From Przewalskia tangutica (Eukaryota > Streptophyta > Magnoliopsida > Solanales > Solanaceae), in the NCBI GenBank assembly GCA_029844215.1, contig CM056733.1, positions 37,890,642-37,954,641 of the forward strand: a stretch of 64,000 nucleotides of DNA. Direction: 5' to 3'. Shown one piece after another: positions 1 through 10,161 of this stretch. Position 1 is the first letter of the stretch, and each line of letters opens with the position of its first letter. The translations under genes and the position numbers were made by a program. The notes under the pieces are model-generated. The model was not told the DNA's origin. It did no database searches and was given only the letters and a program-made list of their open reading frames with translations.

Positions 1-1485
1 AAATGTTATAACCAACTTCCCATAAAGCCGTTATAACACTTTATGTTTAAAGACAATCAAATACATTTAACACGTATGCGTCACCGCACTACATAGTTAT
101 ACACATATCATGCTAGAACAGATAGGAAGAGGTTCACATACCTCGCGGCAGTATCGACTAATAGCAAAACGCTCCAAGTACCTCAAACCGTGCGCTCACT
201 CTCACCAAGCGGATCACTCCACACGTAGTACTACAACCTATAGAGGCCACAAAGCGCTATTAATATCTTTAGATCTCAATGTAGAATATTCTACGAAAAT
301 TCGGCAAAGACTCCCCGCAACAGCGTAAATCTCCTCTCTATCGAGTGGCTACCAAGCCAACCGAGGGTTAACACGTCTAACCGGACGTGTAAATTCTACT
401 ACACAGTAATGCTACACAAGTCTACTATAATACAGTCCTATGTAATTACAGTTCAGTTATCTTCTTAAAATTCAGGCTTAAGTCGCAAGACATTGCCGTA
501 AGTATTATTCAGGCTTAAGTCAAAAGACATTGCCGCACAACTAAGTTCAGTTCTATATATAGTATACTTAACTATATACTCCTACAACATGTAATTTCCA
601 ATTACAACAGAAGGTCATGAGTGTTTACCTCGATAAGCCCAAAATTATCCAAGTTATATGTCGATCCTGAGCAAGGTTTAGCTCCTACTCCGTGCGCTCC
701 GACCCGCTCCAACCAACCCTTAGAAGTTCTAACCAACTTCTACTAATAACTTCAACTACGGGTGAAGATTTACTTAGGGTTTCGTTTTTGTAGAGGAAGT
801 ATAATAGTATTTTCTGGGCTTTTGTATAAGTGTAACTTTGGGAATACTACCAGGTATTTGGGCATTATAACAATACTAGGAGAGTATTTCTATACCACAA
901 AAGGGGGGTATTATACGAAAACAACTAGGCTAGGGGTACCCACGGCTAGAACACTACAAAGGGAGGAGCTTTCACCAAGGGCCTTTCTCAAAGGGGAGGT
1001 TTGGACGATTTTAACTCACAAAGGAGAGATTTCAAGACACTGAAAATGATTTTGGATGAAGAAAGTTCATCAACTAAGGGGGTATTTATAGGTCAAGCAA
1101 AGGCCAACCAATGGACAAGATCAAGCCAAGTGTTAGGCAAGTGTAGGGCTAGGATTAAGCCATGTGCACCTTATCCATCTACCACACAACTTGCACAAAA
1201 TATCCTACCAACTCCCTTTGACCCTTTCGTCCAATCCGCCCAAAACGTGCTCCAATTAGAGGTGACAAGTGTCGCCTCTCTCGTTGGTCCAAAATGTTTC
1301 AATCTCTGGAAAAATCCGCAAAAATTTTAAATGACATAGCGGAATTTTCCTACGAAAGCTGTGGAAACGTTTAGTCGAAAACGACTCCTTTTGGTAGTTA
1401 TGCACAAATTCGAACCTATGCCTACTTTAAGGCTCAAATTGTATACGCACGCCTCACGTACATACTGCGGAAATACGGTATAACA
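1..1485 (-). mobile_element. Partial LTR, element VI
   Basis: Minus-strand LTR of the TGTTATACC family. Its 5' end (reverse complement ...gtataaca) is at 1485 and the rest runs off the left edge. It holds the usual landmarks in reverse order: the conserved leader block near 100-180, the short aggcttaagt repeat near 473-530 and the CGAGGTAAA donor-like block near 630. No polypurine tract follows 1485, so this is either a 5' LTR or a solo LTR. TTAAC at 1486-1490 is the likely right target duplication, because undisturbed copies (near 61988) read ...cttaaccgg... without a break. Confidence 0.8.
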
Positions 1486-3881
1486 TTAACCCGGAATCAT
1501 GAGTGATATAATATCAACATGGACATCGTTAAACAACCTAAGCACAACAAGGAAAACCCTTTACACAAACATCACAAGATACTAACTCACGTGGCGTCCT
1601 AACATATTTACTTATCAAATCAACAAGAAAGTATTACAAGGCTATCACAAACCAGACAATCAAGTTATACACACAAGGTACATTCTAATATATGATTAAC
1701 AAGATCGGGTTTTATCCCCAAAGTACTTCATATATTAACTCTTTAAAAGATCGTTACTTTCACAAAACCACACAATACCCGTAGTATATGAAAATAGAGT
1801 GATTATCTTTTGAAGTAAATCAAAACACTTACCTTTGTAAAATCAAGTAACAACATTATTTTCCAAACGTCCAAGTTTGCCTAATTTCAAAAGTTCGCGT
1901 TTCTTATTTTAGAAAGGTTTCGTAGTTCATAGTCTTATTCATTTAAGAATATAATTCTCTTTTAAACCATCTGAGAAACATAAGCCTTATATGTGAGTAG
2001 GATATTCTTGTTTATAACAATCTTATTACAGCAGCCATGATCTAGGAAATATCATTTTGTCTCATCTTAGCTTCTATGCAGATGGAAGTTTCTACTGGTT
2101 TTAATAATACTTAATCTGTCAAAACATTTCCTTTTATTAACGCTGCAGTGGTTTGTCGATACACATTCTGATTTCCGAACTCAGTAAAACATTCTTAAGC
2201 CGTTATACCTAACTTCCCATAAAGCTAGTATAACTCTTAAGTTTTCAAAAACTAAGTATTACTCTTCTTTCAAAATGATTCAAAAATCTTTTGAAATACT
2301 TCAAGTTCTTTATTATTACATAACCAGCCAGTTATAGTTCAAATCAGTTACCTTTTAAAAACCATAAGTATTTTCTTACATACATAAAACTGGTATACCC
2401 AACGTCCCATAAAGCCGTTATAACACTTTATGTTTTAGACCAATCAAATACATTTAACACCTGTACGTCTACCGTACTACATAGTTACACACATATCATG
2501 CTAGAAGAGATAGGAAGAGGTTCACATACCTCGCGACGATTATCGACTAATAGCAAAACGCTCAAGTACCTCAAACCGCCTACTCCTTAAGCCAAGTAGA
2601 TCGCGCCACGCATAGTACTTCCACCTATAAGGCCACAGCGCTTATTAACATTTAGGTCTCTTCAGAGAACATTCTACGAAAATTGGCAAAGACCTCCCCA
2701 CATGCAGCGTAAATCTCTCCTCTATCTGGGCGGCTACCAAGCCAACCAGAGGTTATACGTCTAATCCGGACGTGCACAATTCTTCCTCACGAAAAGCTAC
2801 ACAAGTCTCTGTCTGATACCCTATGTAATTCTGATTCAAAGACTCTTCTTCGAAAGGTTTCTTATTATTCAGGCTTAAGTCCAAAGACATTCACGATAAC
2901 AACGTTCATTCTATATATAGTATACTTCAACTATATAGTCTAACAATCAAGTAATTTCCAATTACAATAGAGGACAAGATATTTACCTCGATAAGCCCAT
3001 AATTATCCGAGTTTAAATGTCGATCCCGAGCAAGGTTTAGCTCCTACCGTGCGCTCAGGCCGCTCCACACAACCCTTAGAAGTTCTAACCAACTTCTACT
3101 TAATACTCCAACCAACTATGGAGATTTTCCTTGGGTTTCGGTTTGGTGACTGGGAAGTATAATAGTATAACTGGGTTTTTCAGATAGGTATAACCTTAGA
3201 ATACTACAAGGTATACTGGCTAAGGTAATTTGGGCATTATAACAATACTTTTGAGAGTATCACTATACCACAAAAAAAGGGGTATTATACGAAAACAACT
3301 AGGCTAGTGGGGTACCATGTAGCACCACAAGGAGAGGTGTGTACCCTCGGCCAACCCCACTTGGGGAAACTCTCGGCCAAGGAGGGGAAGGGTGCTCTCG
3401 GCCAAAGGCACTACACTGGGAGGAAGAAGCTTTCAAGACTTAGAGATTTTTGGATGAAGAAGTTCATCAAAGGGAGTGGTATTTATAGGTCAAGTAAAGG
3501 CCAACCAATGGCCAAGATTTAGCCAAGTGCTAGGCAAGTGTAAGGCCAAGATTGGGACAAGTGTGTGTGGGTCCCACTTTATCAATCAACACACAAAATA
3601 TCCTACCAACTACACTCTCCAATTTCGTCCAATTACGCGCGTCCATCCGATGAGGGTGACAAGTGTCGCCTCTTGTTGGCCCAAAATGTTTCGTCTCTCG
3701 GAAAAATCCAAAAATTGGAAATGACATAGCGGAATTTTCCCTACGAAAGTCGTGAAACGTTTCGCCGAAAAACGACTCTAACCGGGTGTTGTGAACAAAT
3801 AATTTTCGGCCCTACACTTTAAGGCACAAACTTTTCTACGTACGTCCTTACGTACATACTCTGAAAATACGGGGTATAACA
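1486..3881 (-). mobile_element. Partial LTR, element V, interrupted by VI
   Basis: Minus-strand LTR that begins in mid-LTR sequence (ggaatcatgagtgat) directly beside the end of VI and ends with its own TGTTATACC terminus at 3881. The closest relative in the window is XII (61048-64000), which has the same ggaatcatgagtgat block uninterrupted. No polypurine tract follows, so 3882 onward is flanking DNA. It is more diverged than the LTRs of I-III, which suggests an older insertion. Confidence 0.8.
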
Positions 3882-3918
3882 CATTGGATTATGTAATACC
3901 ATGAATTGAGGTTGAACA
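3882..3918. other. Left half of unidentified insertion site of III
   Basis: A 37-bp stretch that matches no LTR in the window, lying between the end of LTR V and the start of element III. Its last five bases, GAACA, are repeated at 31541-31545. The original locus is therefore this piece joined to 31546 onward. Function unknown. Confidence 0.6.
3914..3918. repeat. Target site duplication of III (left copy)
   Basis: GAACA, matching 31541-31545 exactly. It dates III as one insertion event despite the 27 kb between the copies. Confidence 0.9.
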
Positions 3919-4149
3919 TGTCACGACCCATTCCGGGGCCCGTGACTGGTGCCTTACCGGGGCACCCAAGTAGTCATACATCAGAGTAATCAGCGGAAAT
4001 ATAAAACAAGACATGAAACAGTTTATAAAATAAGACACAGTTTATGTGAGAAACACGCCTTAGCGTATATATAAAAACATGGTTTTAGCGATTACATCCG
4101 ATCTTCGCATACAACATGACTACAGCACCTCTGAAATATACAACTATGG

Positions 4150-4310
4150 CGGGACGAGGCCGCCATACCCCGATCAGCAAAACTATCTACAACAGGAGAT
4201 CATACCCAAAAGTAGAGCCTCGGAAAAGATGGAGCTCCGACACCAACGTAGAGATCCTAAGAATGTGGATCTAGCACTGCTTGCCACCTGCGGCATGAAC
4301 GCAGCCCCGA
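4150..4310 (-). other. U5 stem-loop module (III 3' LTR)
   Basis: Minus-strand copy of the four conserved inverted repeats described at 56953-57120: the GGCGGG/CCGCC hairpin, a GGAG/CTCC hairpin, a GATCC/GGATC hairpin and the CTGCG/CGCAG hairpin. Several arms are damaged here, but order and spacing are kept. Confidence 0.55.
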
Positions 4311-5115
4311 AGGAGGTCGATCACAACAGTACTAAGTATATGAAATCGTAAAAATACTTAAATGAAAACATATCATTTTTAAAATCAGTTTTGCAAGTGT
4401 GTATGAAACAACCATGGACCGCATAGTGCCACATCATAAACAAGAGCAACAATAGGTAAATCAGAATGTGTCTTTTCTAGTGCGAATGATCAAGCAGGCC
4501 AATGCGTAGTATCACCATGCAAGCCTAATCTCGACTCAGAGTCCGCATAGGCCACTCACATAGGCCCGCATAGTACATAACCCCGCATCGAGGGTAGCTA
4601 CTCCTCGGCATCGCCCCGACTCGTAGTCGCATGGACACATAGACCGCATGAGGTATAACCCGCATCACTAACTCGGAACTCCGTAGCTCCGCATAGGTCC
4701 CCTGGACCCGCATGAGGTATTCTCGAATCATGGTCCCAGACCGCCTGAGTCTACCCCGCATCGGAGGCAGCTTAACCCCCGGTAATATGTCAAGAGGTGA
4801 GTGATAGTACACTAACATAACAACTTATCTTTAAACAACATAAGCACAACAAGAATACTCTCTTATACAAACGTTACAAGACACTAACACACATAGCATC
4901 ATATCATGTCTACTTATCAAACCATCTTATTATTCTTTTCACAATTCAATATAAGTCTGTTATAAACACATAGGAAAACTGTTTCTTTTATCATTCTTAA
5001 GTGGTTATACTTAACTTCCCATAAAGCTAGTATAACTCTTAAGCTTCTGTTTTAAAAACCAATTAGTTCTCTTCTGTTAAAAATGATTCAGTATTCTTTT
5101 GAAATGCTTTCAGTT

Positions 5116-5235
5116 CTTTATTATTCAGGCTTAAGCCGTGAGGCATTGCCGTAAGTATTATTCAGGCTTAAGCCGTGAGGCATTGCCGTAAGTATTATTC
5201 AGGCTTAAGTCAAAGACATTGCCGTAGTTATTATT
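5116..5235 (-). repeat. Short tandem repeat in U5 (aggcttaag unit)
   Basis: Three copies of a roughly 37-bp unit with aggcttaag and cattgccgtaag cores. The same unit occurs once or twice in VI (473-530) and three times in III 5' LTR (30250-30360) and XII (62925-63040). Copy number is therefore variable among LTRs. Confidence 0.8.
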
Positions 5236-5836
5236 CAGTTAACACATGTACGTCTACCGTACTATATATATATATTGTAAAATATCATGCTTTAGGAAGA
5301 ATCACATACCTTCTCAGCGAAAACCACCTGCCAAGTTGAATATGTCGCGCGCAGAGAGTCAGCCTATAATAGTCACAGACATCTATCAAAGACTACTCTG
5401 AAGGTCATTCTAAATAGAGGGTTCACAATTCTACGGAAAGTCGGCAAGACTTCCCTACGGTGAGCTATATAAGTCTCTGTGGAAAACAGTCCTATATAAG
5501 CATAGTTCAATTATTCTTCTTTAAACCCTTCTACTGTGATAAGTTCAATTCTATTCTGATATTCTTCTAAGTATTTATACTTATTCTTATACTACTACGT
5601 AAGTATTCTCTAATTCAAAAGAGGGTTAGGATTAGTTACCTCGGTAGCCCAATAATATCCTAGATAAAGTCGCGCTGAGCAAGGTTTTGCTCTAAGTTGT
5701 ATGCTAAGAGAAACCTTAGAAGTTCTTCACAACTTCTACTAAGTACTAAGGGATTTGGGCTAGGGTACTTTGGGCATTATAACAATACAAGAAGACAACG
5801 TTTCTACCAAGGGAGGGGGGGTAGGTTTTGGCTAGG

Positions 5837-6689
5837 TGTCACGACCCGATCCCGGGCCCGTGACTGGTGCCTTACCCCGGGCACCCTAGTGATACAACAT
5901 CAGAGAAAATCAGCGGAAATAAAAACTAAAACATGAGACAAGTCATAAAGCATGAACCAGGCTAACCAAAACGGTCACCTTCCTGAATATATACATATAT
6001 ATATCAACCTGAACAGTTAAATCCTTTTACAACCCTGCCCACAACAGTACTACAGACCTCTAAGAATGTAACCATAACTATGACGGGACAGGGCCCCGCC
6101 ATACCCCTGAATGTACAAGTAACTACACTGACAGGGGACTATACCAAAGACAAGCCTCCGGAGAAACGGAGCTTCCCAAAAAGCTGAACTGTGATCCTAA
6201 GAGCGCGGATCCACAACCGATGTACCTCTACCTGCGGCATGAACGCAGCCCCCCGAAGGAGGTCAGTACAACAGGTACCAAGTATGTGAAACTTGTAAAA
6301 ATACTGTAAATGAAATCATAATAGTCTATATAAAGCAGGAGACATGTATGATAACCAAACTACAGTCCACAATACATAAATAGTCATGTTAAGTCAGGGA
6401 CTCATGCCCTCAAAGTCATTACTCAAATATAACAATGGGTCTCACGCCCACAACATCACTCATGCCCGTGGAATACCTTCCTCACTGCCGGCAGTCCATG
6501 ATATAAAACATTCAAGGAGTACACATGAACACCAGGTCCCACCTGTGTCATAATAAAACCGTCTGAGGTAAGTGCGAAGGCATAGCCGACTACTAACACC
6601 CATAGTACTAACAAGGTCATAAACTGTATCATGAGATATGTCTAGACCGTCACATGATCAAAGCTGGTCACACGCCCGCAGTATCCAAA
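5837..6689 (-). mobile_element. 3' LTR of II, left part
   Basis: Begins at the LTR terminus tgtcacgacccgatcccggg. It includes the stem-loop module (6085-6260) and the sequence up to ...gcagtatccaa, where element I is inserted. The LTR continues at 15713. Confidence 0.9.
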
Positions 6690-7110
6690 TGTTATACCCC
6701 GTATTTCCAGAGTATGTACGTGAGGGCGTACGTATTAAATTTTTTTGCCTTAAGAGTTGGCTTTGGTTCGAAATTTGGGCACAAGTGCCGAGTAGAGTCG
6801 TTTTTAGACGAAACCTTTACACACCTTTAGTATGGAAAATTACCGCGATGTCAATTATTATTTTTGCGGATTTTTCCGAGAGACGTAACATTTTGGACCA
6901 ACGGGAGGGTGACATGTGTCACCCTCACATTGGAAGCAAATAGGGGGCTTGGACGATTGGGCGTCCAAGAGGATTGGTTGGCCTTGGCCGATTGGTCCCT
7001 CCTTTTGTGCCTTGTTTTGTGGCTTGTTTTGTGGAGTGTTTTGTGGAGTGTTTTGTGGGTGCACTTGGCTTGATCTTGGCCTTACACTTGCCTAACACAT
7101 GGATGGATCT

Positions 7111-7145
7111 TGGCCATTGGTTGGCCTTTGCTTGGCCTATAAATA
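7111..7145 (+). promoter_or_regulatory. LTR core promoter of I (5' LTR)
   Basis: TATAAATA at 7138-7145, with an inverted CCAAT box (ATTGG, 7116-7120) about 20 bp upstream. The block ggccattggttggcc...cctataaata recurs in I, III, X and XI. Transcription would start roughly 25-35 bp downstream, near cttcatccac (about 7165), giving a U3 of about 470 bp and an R-U5 of about 2.8 kb. Confidence 0.7.
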
Positions 7146-7627
7146 GCTCCCCTTTGTGAAGACTTTCTTCATCCACAAATTGTTCTAAGTGATAAATCCC
7201 TTCCCCTCCCTCTTGTAGACTCTCGTCCAAGAGCTCCTCTCCCTCTCTCTCTTGTGAGCTGGCAGAGCCTCCCCCTCTAGTGGTGCTAGCCGTGGGGTAC
7301 CCCCCCCCCTAGCCTAGTTGTTTTCGTATAATACCCCTTGTTGTGGTATAGAAATACTCCCCTAGTATTGTTATAATGCCAAATACCTTAGCCTTGTACC
7401 TTGTAGTATTCCAAAAGATACCTCTATACGTAGAGCCCGGAAATACTACCTTTTGTCCTTTTTAGTCTCAAACCGAAACCCTAAGGAATCTTCATTGTTG
7501 TTTGAAGTACTTAAGAGAAGTTGGTTAGAACTTCTAAGGGTTGTTTGGAGCGGATTGGAGCACTCGGAGTAGGAGCTAAACCTTGCTCAGGAGCGACATT
7601 AAACTCGGATAATTTTTGGGCTTATCG

Positions 7628-7635
7628 AGGTAAAT
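7628..7635 (+). promoter_or_regulatory. Putative leader splice donor 1 (I 5' LTR)
   Basis: CGAG|GTAAAT with the GT at 7630. The AG|GT is kept in diverged LTRs (13109, 45625, 48366, 55680, and AG|GTATAA at 36671), although the surrounding sequence drifts. Splicing is an inference from this conservation. Confidence 0.45.
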
Positions 7636-8008
7636 ATCTTGTCCCCCTATTGTAATTGGAAATTACATATGTGTTGAATATATAGTTGTTGTATACTATA
7701 TATAGAACTGAACTTAGTATTGTGGCAATGTCTTTTGACTTAAGCCTGAAGAATGAAGAATTGAGCAAGAATCACATGAAGGTTAATAAAGAGAAGAATC
7801 AACTGTAATTACATAGAATTGTATTGCGAGAGACTTGTGTAGTATTCTTGAGTAGAATTGCAGCGTCGGTTAGGCGTGTTAACCCCGGTTGGCTTGGTAG
7901 CCACCTCGATAAATGAGGAGATTTCTGTTTGTGCGGGGAGTCTGCGAATTTTCGTAGAAAGTTAGAAACTTGTGTTTTGGGGTTAATAGACGTTTGTGAC
8001 CTTTATAG

Positions 8009-8109
8009 GTGAAAGTACTAAGAGTAGCGTATTCTACTCGAGGAGTGGAAAGGGCTAGCAAGGTTGTAGTACTTGGAGCATTTGCTTATTGTCGATAAAT
8101 CGTCGCGAG
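8009..8109 (+). other. Putative non-coding leader exon 2 (I 5' LTR)
   Basis: Bounded by an acceptor-like CTTTATAG|G (AG at 8007-8008) and a donor-like CGAG|GTATGT (GT at 8110). Both boundaries are kept in every LTR family in the window, while the 50-102 bp between them varies in length, not always by multiples of three. A non-coding exon of a spliced leader is therefore more likely than a coding one. It would sit inside the U5 of the LTR. Confidence 0.45.
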
Positions 8110-8160
8110 GTATGTGAACCTCTTCCTATCTCTTCTAGCATGATATGTGTGAACTATGTA

Positions 8161-8175
8161 GTACGGTAGACGTAC
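8161..8175 (+). promoter_or_regulatory. Conserved GTACGGTAGACGTAC motif (I 5' LTR)
   Basis: GTAC arms flank GGTAGAC about 50 bp after putative donor 2. Exact or near-exact copies lie at 13661, 37358, 46177, 48742 and 56066 (plus) and near 2462, 5249, 22460, 30371, 58664, 60976 and 63052 (minus). It is one of the best-conserved short blocks of these LTRs. Role unknown. Confidence 0.6.
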
Positions 8176-9293
8176 ATGTGTTAACTGTGCTTGATTGTTC
8201 TTAAAACATAAAGTGTTATAACGGCTTTATGGGGAGTTGGTTATAACAGCTTTATGTAGGTAAGAAAATACTTTGTGGTTTTAAAAGGTAACTGATGTGA
8301 ATTATAACTGGCTAGTTATAATAAAGAACTTGATGTATTTCAAAAGATTTATAAATCGTTTTAAAGGGAGAGTAACACTTGGTTTTAAAGGTTTTAAAAA
8401 GAGTTATACTAGCTTTATGGGGAGTTAGGTATAATGTCTTAAGAGAGGTAAAGAAAATGGTTTACTGATGTTGAAGTTAAGAGACTTGATCTTATAAGAT
8501 AAGAGACTTAACTTATTTGATTTAATGAGGATGTTTGTGTGAAACCTCATTCGTGAGTAATGAGTACTTGGTTTTATTTAAAGGGATAATGTTTTACTGA
8601 TTTCGGAAATCAGAATGTGTATCGACAGACCACTGCAGCGTTAATAAAGGAAAATGTATTGAATAATGATGTATCGTATTAAAACCAGTAGAAACCTCCA
8701 TCTGCATAGAAACTAAGATGAGACAAAATGATATTACATTTTCTAGATCATGGCTGCTGTAATAAGAATGTTGTAAACAAGAATAACCTACTCTCACGCG
8801 AGACTTATATTACTCAATTGTTCTAAAAAGAAATCAAGTGATTAAGTTTATGAACTATGAAACCATTTGAAATGAGAAGCTTGAGTAATTGAAACTAGGC
8901 AACTGGAACTTAGGAAAAGAATGTTGTTACTTGATTTTGAAAAGGGATGTGGGTTGGTCATTCTTATACTACGGGTATCGGGTGACTTTTATAAAAGTAA
9001 TGGATCTCTTTTAAAAGAACTTAACGTATGTAGTACTTTGGGGTTAAAAACCCGGACTTTGGCATAATATGAGAGTACTTGGTGTTGTTGTGAAACTTGC
9101 CTATGCTTGTTGTTGTGAAACTTGCCTATGCTTGTGATGATAGCCTTTGTTGTGCCAGTGTGGTATTTCTGTGTTACCGTGTCTCTCGATAGAGGGCCGG
9201 TTGACTTGTTGAGAACTTACTTGGACGTGCTGGCAGTGATGGAGAATTCCACGGGTATGTTTCCATTTTGATTACTGTCTTGTTGTTGATGTC

Positions 9294-9643
9294 ACATGGA
9301 CATGTCTACACCGTCTGAGATTCCGGGGCATGTCGCCACGCGGCAGTTGACCACCCAAGATATTGTTATTGAGGTTACATGGGCATGTCTACACCGTCGG
9401 CGATTCCGGGGGCATGTGGCCATGCGGCCTTGTTATTATTGTTGCAACATGGACGTGTCTACACCGATGCAGTATTCCGGGGGCATGTGGCCATGCGGCA
9501 TGGTTGACCACCCAGTAGGTTATTATTGAGGTTACATGGGCATGTCTACACCGATGCAGTATTCCGGGGGCATGTGGCCATGCGGCCTTGTTATTATTGT
9601 TGCATCATGGACATGTCTACACCGGCTGATTCGGGCACGCGCC
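9294..9643 (+). repeat. Minisatellite in U5 of I 5' LTR (dimeric unit)
   Basis: Five units built on catgtctacaccg...attccgggg...catgtggcc. Long units (about 85 bp, ending in ttgaccaccca and gaggtta) alternate with short units (about 71 bp, ending in cttgttattattgttgca), giving a dimer of about 157 bp. The 3' LTR has the same five-unit array at 14764-15115. Confidence 0.85.
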
Positions 9644-9848
9644 ATGATGCGAACATGATGGATGTTGTGGGCGTGAGACCCATAGTTATATTTGAGTGGT
9701 GACTTTGAGGGCGTGAGTCCCTGACTTGACTGCTTTTATGTTGCGTACTGTATCTTGGTTATCATACATGTCTCCTGCTTTTTAAGCTATTATGATTTCA
9801 TTTACATTTGTGATTTCACATACTTGGTACTGTTATCGACCTCCTTCG

Positions 9849-9959
9849 GCGTATAAAGAGGCGAGCCTCACTCGGGAACAGCCCGAACCGTGGGCTCGTG
9901 GCTCCGTATCTTGAGAAGGGCCGTTGGGCATGCCTCGTGGATCGCAGCGCACGATTACA
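9849..9959 (+). other. Alternative U5 terminus, 5' LTR of I only
   Basis: After cgacctccttcgg the sequence switches to cgtataaagaggc and reaches the PBS in 111 bp. The 3' LTR of the same element instead runs on for about 398 bp with the stem-loop module and the standard terminus. The same alternative sequence, partly diverged, ends the 5' LTR of III (29292-29426). Confidence 0.8.
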
Positions 9960-9962
9960 AAG

Positions 9963-9974
9963 TGGTATCGAAGC
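9963..9974 (+). other. Primer-binding site of I
   Basis: TGGTATCGAAGC, three bases after the 5' LTR. The intact form in III and VIII is TGGTATCAGAGC, complementary to the 3' end of initiator-Met tRNA. The damage here falls on the CAG. Confidence 0.85.
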
Positions 9975-10161
9975 GATTAGTCCTCGGAAAGTGTCTGATG
10001 CGTGTCTAGTAGAGTCTTGATTATCGGTGTGTTGTGCACCACATCTATAATCGTGAGGCTATAGGACATTTAGGATTGGTTTCCATTCTTCTCATTCCGA
10101 GATCGTGCCTTAGAGCCGTGTTGTAAGTTGGACCCTCCGACGTGTTTCGTTTTTACCGATT
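9975..10161 (+). other. Conserved untranslated leader between PBS and gag (I)
   Basis: About 190 bp, strongly conserved in II, III, VIII and X. It contains an inverted repeat around tgtgttgtgcaccacat and the block ggattggtttccattcttctca just before gag. Its position is where packaging and dimerisation signals lie in LTR retroelements. That role is inferred. Confidence 0.6.

Larger units (their letters stand above)
3919..5836 (-). mobile_element. 3' LTR of III, left part
   Basis: Starts with tgtcacgaccc, the reverse complement of the LTR 3' end. It contains the stem-loop module near 4150-4310, a block of repeats rich in cgcatag and cgcatgagg (4540-4760), and the GTACGTCTACCGTAC motif near 5249. 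It breaks at ...ttttggctagg, where element II enters, and resumes at 23814. Confidence 0.9.
6690..9959 (+). mobile_element. 5' LTR of I
   Basis: Runs from TGTTATACC to gattaca just before the PBS. U3 is short (TATA box at 7138), so most of the LTR is transcribed leader. It ends in an alternative U5 terminus (9849-9959) that the 3' LTR lacks. Confidence 0.88.

Noticed and set aside
6858..7230. Frames with NTPQNTPQNKPQNK-like or CFVECFVECFV-like repeats, and their twins at 12175-12706
   Set aside because: Products of a short ttttgtggagtg-type microrepeat in U3 read on either strand; the twins are just the two LTRs of element I.
9855..9862. Second promoter (gtataaag) in the alternative U5 end of I
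   Set aside because: The TATA-like octamer is shared with III but has no other promoter feature near it; too weak to call.
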